Below, piece by piece: positions 57,417-64,000 of a DNA stretch of 64,000 nt. Under the pieces are notes generated by a model. That model did no database searches. It was given only the letters and a program-made list of their open reading frames with translations, and was not told where the DNA came from. Source of the stretch: Oscillatoriaceae cyanobacterium M7585_C2015_266 (GTDB lineage: Bacteria > Cyanobacteriota > Cyanobacteriia > Cyanobacteriales > Oscillatoriaceae); NCBI GenBank assembly GCA_015295835.1, contig DVEG01000005.1, positions 248,001 to 312,000 on the forward strand, in the 5' to 3' direction. Made by a program: the position numbers and the translations under genes. Numbering within the stretch: the first letter of the stretch is position 1; each line of letters begins with the position of its first letter.

Positions 57417-58478
57417 GTGAGTAAAAATAGAGCTACAAAAGGTATCTCACTTATAATAATAATAAGCTGTTTAAACTTGACTGTGGTTTGGGGAAAAGAA
57501 GCGATCGCTGCAGGAAATTGGAAACTTCCCCGACTACTGCGTACCTTGCATGACCACAAGGGAAGTGTAGAAACTCTGGCATTTAGTCCAAACGGAAAAA
57601 TACTAGCTAGCGGTGGAGGCAATCTCGATCCAAAAATTAGACTGTGGAACCTAGAAACTGGTGAAAAAATCCGTACTTTACGAGGGCATAAAACAAGAGT
57701 ATTAACTGTAGCGATCGCTCCTGACACTCAAACCCTAGTCAGCGGCAGCGACGATTCCATGCTTAACTTCTGGAATCTAGAAACCGGCAAGTTAACCCAT
57801 ACCTTCTGGCAACTCTCTACCAACATTACCTCCCTAAAAATAAGCCCTGATGGCCAAATCCTAGTGAGTGCAGGTTTAGACGGATTAAAACTTTGGGATC
57901 TAAATAAACAGCGCCTCATCAAAACCTTAGCACCCTTCGAGACATTTTATGCAGTTGCAATTAGTCCCGATGGACGCTTACTGGCATCTGGCAGTAAAGA
58001 TGGGAGCGTGAAAGTATGGAATCTTACTACAGGTTCCTATATAGGCACCCTCAAAGGATATCATCAACCAGTCAATGCTTTAACATTCGCCGCCGACGGT
58101 TTTACTTTAGCAACAGCTAGTTACAACTCTAGCATCAAAATTTGGAATCTAGAAACCCAAGAAATAACCCACACATTATATCATTCTCACAATCAAGTTT
58201 ATTCTCTAGCCATCAATCCGCGCTCGCCCATTCTTGCTAGTGCCGGGCAAGATGGCATCAGCTTGTGGGATTTGAGAAATGGGCAGCTTTTAAGCCAGCT
58301 TCCAGGACATTCAGACTGGGTGCGAACTATAGCATTCAGCCCTGACGGGCAATTGCTAGTCAGCGGTGGTTTTGACAAAAAAGTCAAGATATGGCAACTG
58401 GTTAATAATAATCCAACTTATCCAGCAGTCGTCGAATCCCGGCATTTCTTTACAAAAAATTACCCCTCAAAAACTTAG
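57417..58478 (+). CDS. Exported seven-bladed WD40 repeat protein
   Basis: A 353-aa protein with an N-terminal hydrophobic segment (residues 10-25, then VVWGKEAIAAGNW), consistent with a signal peptide. Seven WD40 repeats follow, each with an LASGS-like start and an IRLWNL/VKIWQL-type end, enough for one closed propeller. There is no enzymatic domain, so it is probably a periplasmic or lipid-facing scaffold; the partner is unknown. The start is a GTG at 57417. It is adjacent to a tRNA-Leu on the opposite strand. Confidence 0.85.
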   Translation: MSKNRATKGISLIIIISCLNLTVVWGKEAIAAGNWKLPRLLRTLHDHKGSVETLAFSPNGKILASGGGNLDPKIRLWNLETGEKIRTLRGHKTRVLTVAIAPDTQTLVSGSDDSMLNFWNLETGKLTHTFWQLSTNITSLKISPDGQILVSAGLDGLKLWDLNKQRLIKTLAPFETFYAVAISPDGRLLASGSKDGSVKVWNLTTGSYIGTLKGYHQPVNALTFAADGFTLATASYNSSIKIWNLETQEITHTLYHSHNQVYSLAINPRSPILASAGQDGISLWDLRNGQLLSQLPGHSDWVRTIAFSPDGQLLVSGGFDKKVKIWQLVNNNPTYPAVVESRHFFTKNYPSKT

Positions 58479-58506
58479 AACTTGAATCTGCTCATTCACT
58501 AAGCAG

Positions 58507-58588
58507 TGGGCGGAGAGAGAATCGAACTCTCATACCTTGCGGTGTCAGATTTTGAGTCTGATGCGTCTACCAGTTTCGCCATCCGCCC
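58507..58588 (-). tRNA. tRNA-Leu (CAA)
   Basis: 82 nt. The acceptor stem is GGGCGGA/TCCGCCC, the anticodon stem TCAGA/TCTGA with loop CTCAAAA, and the T-arm GAGAG-TTCGATT-CTCTC. A long variable arm as in class II tRNAs is present. The 3' CCA is not encoded. It overlaps the 3' end of the M48 gene by about 22 bp. Confidence 0.95.
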
Positions 58589-59457
58589 TTGGGGTTGGTT
58601 TCTTTATTATACACACTTTTTCTTTTTTGCAACAAGTTTTCGTATTCTTGACTTGTTGCCCAGCGATCTATTTCTCTTGCCCTCAGTACGGGCACTGGGT
58701 GAGTCAATTGAGAAGTCTGAGCTTGCTTAAGAATTTCCCCCAATTGACTATTACTAATATCGTCGTAGGCGCGGGCTTGTGCCAGAAAAGCGTCTACATT
58801 CAATTGCGAAGCTAGTGTTGGAGAGCCACCTGCTAGTTTCATCAGCAGGGAAATTACTACTGATGGATCTTGTGTAGCTAAAAGAGCAGCGCGATCGCAA
58901 GTAAATTCAGCGCATCTGAGCCACATCATTAACTGTGCTTGTAACCCTTGAGCAATTAATTGCCCGAAGGAGGGCAACTGCCCAGCGGCTAGCACCATTA
59001 AATTTGCCAGGGTCAAATAAACCCCGTGATCGCACTTTAAGTGGCCAAGTTCATGAGCTATCACCGCCTGAATCTCTGTTGGCGTGAGTAAATCAATCAA
59101 CGAGGTGTGAAGAACAATAAATGGCTGTCGCCCTCGCATTGCAAATGTATAGGCATTGGGAACTGGATGCTGCCGAACATACATTTGCGGCGGCTCCATA
59201 TCTAGAATCTGACAGGCTTCCAGGAGCAGTTTGTGGAGATGGGGCAATTGCTGCTCTCCCACTAAAATGCTAGACGCAATATTGTCTAGATAAAAAAACT
59301 GCTCCCCAATCTTTCCTAACAGATTCCGCACCAGTATGTCCAAGCCTGACAACTGCTTAAGGGAGTTTGTTGCTTCTAGATCTAGAGGATGGCGAAAATG
59401 GTCTGCTTTTAAACCAATCAGCGGTGTCTTTAAAATGTCCATGCTGATAATGCACAC
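58567..59457 (-). CDS. M48-family zinc metalloprotease
   Basis: A 296-aa HtpX-like peptidase. The zinc motif HELGH lies in IQAVIAHELGHLKCDHGVYL, with the third ligand Glu downstream in LRCAEFTCDRAALLA. MYVRQHPVPNAYTFAMRGRQPFIVLHTSLI is the usual substrate-strand region. Unlike HtpX it has only weak hydrophobic segments, so it may be peripheral. Its last codons run into the tRNA-Leu gene on the same strand, so the true C terminus could be slightly shorter through tRNA processing. Confidence 0.88.
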   Translation of the reverse strand: MCIISMDILKTPLIGLKADHFRHPLDLEATNSLKQLSGLDILVRNLLGKIGEQFFYLDNIASSILVGEQQLPHLHKLLLEACQILDMEPPQMYVRQHPVPNAYTFAMRGRQPFIVLHTSLIDLLTPTEIQAVIAHELGHLKCDHGVYLTLANLMVLAAGQLPSFGQLIAQGLQAQLMMWLRCAEFTCDRAALLATQDPSVVISLLMKLAGGSPTLASQLNVDAFLAQARAYDDISNSQLGEILKQAQTSQLTHPVPVLRAREIDRWATSQEYENLLQKRKSVYNKETNPKGGWRNW

Positions 59458-59488
59458 ACTTTAATAAACTGTGCTAACTATTTTTTAT

Positions 59489-60841
59489 TTATTTTATTGT
59501 CAATTCGCAGCCTGCAACTAAGCTTTCTTGTTTGGTTTCTGCCGGCACCCGCTGTAAGCGCGCTCCAATTTGCTGTAATTTGTAGTCTAATTTTTCGTAT
59601 CCGCGATCAAGATGCTGCAATTCCTGGATTGTAGTTTGACCCTGTGCTGCTAATCCGGCAATCACTAAGGCTGCTGAAGCGCGTAAATCTGTCGCTACTA
59701 CTGGCGCTCCTGAAAGTAATGGTACTCCTCGGACGAGGGCGTGGTTACCTTTAACGCGAATATCTGCTCCCATGCGATTTAATTCGGATACATGACGCAT
59801 CCGATTTTCAAAAACTGTTTCTGTAATCACGCTATCCCCGTTACTAATGGTTAAGAGTGCCATAAACTGCGCTTGCATGTCTGTGGGAAACCCGGGATAG
59901 GGTAGGGTTTCGATGTCTGTTGCTTTTATTGTTTCTCCTGCGACTATACGTATGCGATCGCCCTCTTCTATAGTAATACTTGCCCCGATCGCTTCTAATT
60001 TTGACAGCACTGCCGTCAGATGATCTGGTATGACTGGGGATATACTAACGTCTGAGCCAGGCAGCGCCCCTACTACTAAAAATGTTCCTGCTTCTATGCG
60101 ATCAGGAATTATCGAGTAATCCGCTGAATGCAAGTGCCGTACTCCGGAAATAACTATTTTTTTAGTGCCGGCACCAACGATTCTCGCCCCCATTGCGCGA
60201 CAGAAATTTGCCAAATCCACTACCTCTGGCTCTTGGGCTGCATTTTCAATCGTCGTTTCCCCTTCTGCCAATGTTGCTGCCATCATCAGCGTTTCGGTTG
60301 CACCCACGCTCGGATAATCTAAATATATTTTTGCTCCTTTTAATCTGCGGCTAGCTCCTGTTACACAGGCGTTAACCATTCCGTGTTGAATCTGAACATC
60401 GGCTCCCATTGCCTGTAGCCCTCGAACATGCAAGTCTACAGGTCTTGCGCCAATCGCACAGCCCCCTGGAAGCGGAACTCTGGCTTCTCCTAAACGAGCC
60501 AGCAATGGTCCAATCGCAAAGAAGCTCGCTCTTAACTGACTTACTAACTCATAAGGTGCTTCCGATTTACTGATATTGCTGGCATTAATGTCTAAAATAT
60601 CTTCCCGTTGCTCTATTTTTACTCCTAGAGCAGCGAGAATTTGACCCATACGAGTTACGTCTGCTAGAATTGGAACGTTCCGAATCCGGCAGTCTTCTGG
60701 AGAAAGTAAGGCTGCTGCCATTACCACTAAAGCGGCGTTTTTAGCACCGCTTATTTTCACGTTGCCTTTTAGAGGATGCCGCCCCCAAATGTGGAGGGTA
60801 GATTTGTCTGCTTCTTCAGGGGAAACGTAATTTTTTATCAT
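59489..60841 (-). CDS. murA: UDP-N-acetylglucosamine 1-carboxyvinyltransferase MurA
   Basis: First committed step of peptidoglycan synthesis, transferring enolpyruvate from PEP to UDP-GlcNAc. The protein has 450 aa. [23 protein letters not shown], the catalytic-Cys loop [51 protein letters not shown] and [18 protein letters not shown] are all family motifs. Cys in the loop predicts fosfomycin sensitivity. It is probably monocistronic. Confidence 0.96.
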   Translation of the reverse strand: MIKNYVSPEEADKSTLHIWGRHPLKGNVKISGAKNAALVVMAAALLSPEDCRIRNVPILADVTRMGQILAALGVKIEQREDILDINASNISKSEAPYELVSQLRASFFAIGPLLARLGEARVPLPGGCAIGARPVDLHVRGLQAMGADVQIQHGMVNACVTGASRRLKGAKIYLDYPSVGATETLMMAATLAEGETTIENAAQEPEVVDLANFCRAMGARIVGAGTKKIVISGVRHLHSADYSIIPDRIEAGTFLVVGALPGSDVSISPVIPDHLTAVLSKLEAIGASITIEEGDRIRIVAGETIKATDIETLPYPGFPTDMQAQFMALLTISNGDSVITETVFENRMRHVSELNRMGADIRVKGNHALVRGVPLLSGAPVVATDLRASAALVIAGLAAQGQTTIQELQHLDRGYEKLDYKLQQIGARLQRVPAETKQESLVAGCELTIK

Positions 60842-61002
60842 CAGAGAGGAAGAAATGGGTTTACTGGCAGAATGGATTGATATTTTCTATTCTCAGTTTG
60901 TTATGATGGTACAGGAAAGTTTCTAAATGTCAAGGCTTACAGTTTCTTTTGTCTTCAGTAGCTGACATTTTCCCTGATGACAAAAAATTTTTTGTAAAAG
61001 GG

Positions 61003-61031
61003 TTGACAAGTGCAGATAATGTTACTACTAT
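61003..61031 (+). promoter_or_regulatory. Promoter of tRNA-Leu(CAG)
   Basis: TTGACA, a 17-bp spacer and TACTAT end 27 bp before the mature tRNA 5' end. Confidence 0.7.
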
Positions 61032-61058
61032 AAAATATTGCAGTGTAAGTCAACACGC

Positions 61059-61140
61059 GCGGAACTGGCGGAATTGGTAGACGCGCATGATTCAGGTTCA
61101 TGTGGTGCAAGCCTTCCGGGTTCAAGTCCCGGGTTCCGCA
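61059..61140 (+). tRNA. tRNA-Leu (CAG)
   Basis: 82 nt. The acceptor stem is GCGGAAC/GTTCCGC, the anticodon stem CATGA/TCATG with loop TTCAGGT, and the T-arm CCGGG-TTCAAGT-CCCGG. The class II variable arm is present and CCA is not encoded. The methyltransferase gene starts 10 bp later and may share the transcript. Confidence 0.96.
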
Positions 61141-61149
61141 TGAGTAAAA

Positions 61150-61929
61150 ATGATTACAAGTCTACAGAATCCTCTGGTTAAGCAAATCCGAAAACTGCAC
61201 ACCCCTAAAGGTAGGCGGGAACAAGGTTTGTTTTTGTTAGAAGGAACGCATTTGCTAGAAGAAGCCTGTGCTGTGTCTTACCCGTTGGAAACGGTTTGCT
61301 GTACTTTGGAATGGCAGCAACGTCATCCGCAACTGTGGGAGAATGTTTCTAGGCAAGCTGAGCGAGCGCTTTTTGTTAGTTATAATGTGTTACAAGCTCT
61401 AGCAACTACTGTTAATCCAGATGGTATAATAGCTACAGCTAGGCGCTCGCTATTTCAGCATGAATTAAAGAAAATTGATTTAATTCTTGCCTTAGAAACT
61501 ATACAAGATCCGGGAAATTTGGGCACTATTATCCGTACAGCTACTGCAGTAGGCGTGTCAGGTTTATGGATGAGTTCAGACTGTGTTGATGTCGATAATC
61601 CTAAAGTTCTTAGGGCTTCAGCAGGAGCATGGTTTCGATTACCAATGGCTGTTACTCCTGATTTGAAGCGCGAGGTGTTATACTATCGGCAAAAAGGTGT
61701 ACAGGTAATAGCAACTTTGGCGTCGGCTCAAGATCTTTACTGGGATATAGATTATCATATGCCGACTTTAATTTTGCTAGGCAATGAGGGGGCTGGTTTG
61801 TCTGTAGATTTATTAACGCTATGCGATAAATATGTTAGAATTCCTCTCTCTGCTGGTGTAGAATCGTTAAATGTCGCGATCGCAGCTGCTGTCATTCTTT
61901 ACGAGGCTCGTCGTCAGCGGCAGTATTAA
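61150..61929 (+). CDS. TrmH/SpoU family RNA 2'-O-methyltransferase
   Basis: A 259-aa SPOUT methylase. The N-terminal RNA-binding part begins SLQNPLVKQIRKLHTPKGRREQG. The catalytic half has the three SpoU motifs LETIQDPGNLGTIIRTA, LLGNEGAGLS and IPLSAGVESLNVAIAAAVILYE. The family includes rRNA and tRNA ribose methylases; the target cannot be named. It starts 10 bp after tRNA-Leu(CAG), so the transcript probably includes the tRNA. Its 3' end overlaps the convergent small gene by 38 bp. Confidence 0.92.
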   Translation: MITSLQNPLVKQIRKLHTPKGRREQGLFLLEGTHLLEEACAVSYPLETVCCTLEWQQRHPQLWENVSRQAERALFVSYNVLQALATTVNPDGIIATARRSLFQHELKKIDLILALETIQDPGNLGTIIRTATAVGVSGLWMSSDCVDVDNPKVLRASAGAWFRLPMAVTPDLKREVLYYRQKGVQVIATLASAQDLYWDIDYHMPTLILLGNEGAGLSVDLLTLCDKYVRIPLSAGVESLNVAIAAAVILYEARRQRQY

Positions 61930-62125
61930 AACTTGATTCTACAATATTTTCATTTGTTTTTTGTTTCTGTTGTAGCAAAAACTGTTCTATATCTGCTGCC
62001 GCTTCTTCTAACTCCTGCAAATTAAAATTTACCTCTCTATTGCCATTCGACTGGTTTGTATTTTCTTCTAAGTCGAAAAATTTCTTTACAGCAGTGCGAC
62101 GCTGCTGTTGTTTATCTTCATTCAT
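61892..62125 (-). CDS. Small acidic hypothetical protein
   Basis: A 77-aa product rich in Glu, Asn and Gln. It begins MNEDKQQQRRTAVKKFFDL and has a helix NLQELEEAAADIEQFLLQQ. There is no membrane segment and no recognised domain. The frame overlaps the convergent TrmH-like gene by 38 bp. The ATG at 62125 has no close Shine-Dalgarno sequence; a strong AGGAGG lies about 29 nt upstream. It is downstream of the structured RNA at 62174-62302, which could be its leader. Being real is likely but not certain. Confidence 0.5.
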   Translation of the reverse strand: MNEDKQQQRRTAVKKFFDLEENTNQSNGNREVNFNLQELEEAAADIEQFLLQQKQKTNENIVESSFNTAADDEPRKE

Positions 62126-62173
62126 AATACTTTACTGGTTGTATGAATGCTTCTCCTCCTGAATACTGCATCG

Positions 62174-62302
62174 GTGCTCTGCCTGGATTACAAAGCGTGA
62201 AGCCCGCTCAGCTTTTACTTTGGCTTGGCTGCTCTCCCTAGTCATTTCCCGGGCATCACCGCCCCTTTTTACCCTCACCTGCGCCGGGGAAGTGCAGAGC
62301 AC
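62174..62302 (-). ncRNA. Unidentified structured RNA or leader behind a near-consensus promoter
   Basis: On the minus strand a 9-bp closing helix GTGCTCTGC/GCAGAGCAC encloses about 111 nt with further pairings (CCCGG/CCGGG, AAGCC/GGCTT, CAAAG/CTTTG). Promoter TTGACA-N17-TAGTAT lies just upstream, with the expected start within a few nt of the closing helix. It could be a free-standing RNA or a riboswitch-like leader of the small gene at 62125. It lacks the SRP RNA GGAAGGAAGCAGCC core, the B12 box, and tmRNA or RNase P signatures. Confidence 0.55.
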
Positions 62303-62309
62303 ATACTAG

Positions 62310-62344
62310 CATACTAATATCTAGTTTCCAGTTTGTCAAGCCAG
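62310..62344 (-). promoter_or_regulatory. Strong sigma-70-type promoter of the structured RNA
   Basis: On the minus strand TTGACA, a 17-bp spacer (AACTGGAAACTAGATAT) and TAGTAT are followed 7 nt later by the RNA's closing helix. Confidence 0.75.
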
Positions 62345-62438
62345 ATTTGTTAATTTTTGTAAAAAATCTTTCAACTAGTATTTGCTGTGGGGGAATAATT
62401 ATAGATACCTGTAAATACCTAAATTAGAGGAAGCTACT

Positions 62439-62791
62439 ACGATTTTCATTATTCCATTAATCTTGGGTGCAGTAGCAATCACTACCGGTGCCATAGGTGT
62501 GGCGGCTGGTGCCGAGGGCTTGCAAAAAAAGGACAAGCAGACGAAAAAATAAAAGCCGCCAGTAATAAATATGAGGAAAAAATAGTCCAAGTTAAAACTA
62601 CTGAGAACCTGATAAATGAGAAAATCAGGAAATACAATGACCTGAAAAGGCAGCTCATGCAGGAGATAAATCGATTTTTGGACTTAGCTGAGAGTATAAA
62701 GCAGAAGCTCTCATTGGAGGAAATTGAAGAAGTTGAGAAAATTGAAGAAGAATTTGTGGACTTTCTTAAGAACCTCAAAAGCAACTGCTGA
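62439..62791 (+). pseudogene. Small membrane/coiled-coil protein gene with A-tract frameshift
   Basis: The first frame encodes a glycine/alanine-rich membrane segment (IFIIPLILGAVAITTGAIG) and stops at 62550. A second frame, joined at the A7 run near 62523, continues with an acidic coiled coil (ADEKIKAASNKYEEKI ... LEEIEEVEKIEEEF) to the TGA at 62789. Adding one A to the run restores one protein of about 117 aa. No ATG opens the first frame; ACG sits 8 nt after GAGGA where an ATG would be expected. It is either a decaying gene, a sequence error, or a slippage-dependent gene. Function unknown. Confidence 0.6.
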
Positions 62792-62796
62792 ACAGT

Positions 62797-63254
62797 ATGG
62801 CTATAGACGACATTCCCTTATTAAAATTAAATATCGACAGTGTGGCTGAAGACTACATTCGATTACCTATCCTGTCGCTCCTGGGGCTGATGGGTATTGG
62901 TCCTGGCATTATGATGGGTGGGTTGGAGCTGAATGAACAAGGGAAAAAGCCCTCACCCAAGCCATCGAGTATGAGACTATAGTCAACCAGGAAATCGCCA
63001 AAATGGATGCCTATGAAGATTTCTTACGGAACGGTATCGAGCGGCGGCTTATGGAATTACAAGAGCAACTTAAGCAACTTATTAAACTCAATTCCCGCTG
63101 TCAAGAAGCGCTGGATAAGTTAGAAGCCACGATTAACTCTGGCTTTGATAGGGAGCGTCATGCCGATATATTTCAGAAAGCCATCTCTTTAATCAAGGCA
63201 CTGGTAGAACTCATCCGTACGCCACTAGTAGAGGTAGATAACAACGGCAAATAG
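62797..63254 (+). pseudogene. Second small membrane/coiled-coil gene with A-tract frameshift
   Basis: It begins MAIDDIPLLKLNIDSVAEDY, has a hydrophobic stretch LSLLGLMGIGPGIMMGG, and shifts frame at the A5 run near 62943. The other frame carries on as ALTQAIEYETIVNQEIAKMDAY and a helical tail to the TAG at 63252. One extra A restores about 152 aa. It starts 5 bp after the preceding broken gene, so the two form a pair. Without the repair the frame stops at 62980. An internal ATG at 63003 could still make an 83-aa fragment. I recognise no family. Confidence 0.6.
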
Positions 63255-63450
63255 AACTCTGACACAACCGACTGCTGAGGCTTTATAGCTCAAAGTAGGG
63301 AAATTTTTAATTGAAGGGGAGCTCAGTTTGGTTTATTCCCTCGCTGTAGCAGCCGGCGGGTGGCGGCAGTCTGTGAGCAAAAGACAACCAAATAGTAAAA
63401 TTGGTAGTTATTAAGGAGTAAGATATGTCTAAGTGCAGTTGAAAAATAAA

Positions 63451-64000
63451 ATGGTACAAGGATTTGATTTCGATTTAGTAATAATTGGAGCGGGGGTTGG
63501 TGGACATGGAGCAGCCCTACATGCAGTAAATTGTGGCCTGAAGGTGGCTATTGTAGAGGTAGGGGAAATGGGGGGCACATGTGTCAATCGCGGTTGTATC
63601 CCCTCAAAGGCTCTATTAGCAGCTTCCAGGCGGGTAAGAGAATTGCGCGATGCTGATAATTTGAAGGCTCTGGGAATTCAGATAGAAAACGTAACATTCG
63701 ATAGACAAGCGCTCGCTGCTTATGCAACTAACATCGTCAATAAAATTCGCAGCGATATGACAAATAGTCTTAAACGCCAGGGAGTAGAGATAATCAAAGG
63801 ATGGGGCCAAGTGGTAGGGCCACAAAAAGTCTCTATAGGTGACAAAACTATTACAGCTGAAGATATTATCCTCGCTCCCGGCTCCATTCCTTGGGTGCCT
63901 CCAGGTATCGAAATCGACGGGAAAACAGTATTTACCAGCGACGACGCCCTCAAATTAGAATCATTACCACCGTGGATAGCAATTATCGGCAGCGGCTATA
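63451..64000 (+). CDS. lpdA: Dihydrolipoyl dehydrogenase, N-terminal part
   Basis: Flavoprotein E3 of the pyruvate dehydrogenase and glycine cleavage complexes. The frame is open at the right window edge (183 codons). It shows the FAD motif [18 protein letters not shown], the redox-active disulfide in [37 protein letters not shown], and the start of the NAD motif IAIIGSGY at the end. The ATG at 63451 ([13 protein letters not shown]) matches the family start but lacks a Shine-Dalgarno sequence. A strong AAGGAG instead precedes a 5-codon mini-ORF at 63425-63442. Confidence 0.95.
   Translation, partial: MVQGFDFDLVIIGAGVGGHGAALHAVNCGLKVAIVEVGEMGGTCVNRGCIPSKALLAASRRVRELRDADNLKALGIQIENVTFDRQALAAYATNIVNKIRSDMTNSLKRQGVEIIKGWGQVVGPQKVSIGDKTITAEDIILAPGSIPWVPPGIEIDGKTVFTSDDALKLESLPPWIAIIGSGY

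Noticed and set aside
62174-62302. SRP RNA (ffs) or cobalamin riboswitch
   Set aside because: AGAGCAGCC resembles part of the SRP core, but the GGAAGGA tetraloop helix is absent. No B12 box is present and the downstream gene is not B12-related.
62482-62784. 100-aa minus-strand ORF
   Set aside because: It is antisense to the frameshifted coiled-coil gene, and its Ser/Phe/Leu-rich product is the usual shadow of Glu/Lys-rich coding sequence.

Overview
The window is chromosomal DNA of a cyanobacterium. The evidence is NDH-1 subunits of the photosynthetic type (ndhF, ndhD, ndhB), the phycocyanin lyase cpcT, sulfolipid genes sqdB/sqdX, a high-light-inducible protein, a Tic20 homologue, and about 45 copies of the HIP1 octamer GCGATCGC. 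GC is moderate and gene order is typical of filamentous non-heterocystous lineages; that placement is inference. Most of the window is housekeeping DNA, with no phage, IS element or CRISPR array.

Layout. 1-2.3 kb: ndhF 3' end and ndhD. 2.6-4.8 kb: a repeat-rich RTX/DUF4114 secreted protein, then about 0.9 kb of AT-rich spacer. 5.8-12.6 kb (minus): the outer-membrane operon purC-bamA(omp85)-lpxC-fabZ-lpxA-lpxB, preceded by a GAF-PAS adenylate cyclase (12.7-15.2 kb). 15.7-18.2 kb: sqdX and sqdB. 18.3-22.3 kb: cpcT, a phytase-like lipoprotein, a TPR protein and a CheC-like protein. 23.0-27.5 kb: a zinc locus with Zur-type boxes, a FAD protein, znuA-znuC-znuB and an SmtA metallothionein with an SmtB-type operator. 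27.7-32.2 kb: exopolysaccharide/GDP-fucose genes (GT4, sugar transferase, gmd, fucose synthase). 32.3-44.8 kb: folate cyclo-ligase, a lone sugar ABC permease, a PgpH-like HD phosphodiesterase, a degenerate ADP-ribosylglycohydrolase relative, aroQ, a 45-aa small protein, cinA, a wecA-like gene, glyA, tic20, a FAH-family gene and rpsF. 44.9-50.3 kb: a likely 6S RNA beside purK, a holin-like protein, yjbQ, a cbiG-cobJ fusion and a cytochrome b561-like protein. 50.4-57.4 kb: ndhB, topA, ald, a HLIP and a small membrane protein. 57.4-62 kb: a WD40 propeller, two tRNA-Leu genes, an M48 protease, murA and a TrmH/SpoU methylase. 62-64 kb: a structured RNA behind a near-consensus promoter, two small genes broken by single-base changes in A-tracts, and the start of lpdA.

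The least explained signals are non-coding. (1) A second octamer, GCGAGCGC/GCGCTCGC, is about as frequent as HIP1. (2) A dispersed element of about 111 bp, found in two full copies and one deleted copy, ends in what looks like half of a cyanobacterial CRISPR repeat; it supplies the last codons and stop of lpxC and purC and also sits just upstream of gmd. (3) An unidentified RNA of about 130 nt lies at 62.2-62.3 kb. (4) An orphan terminator near 22.57 kb suggests a small RNA. All counts and structures were made by eye and were not computed.
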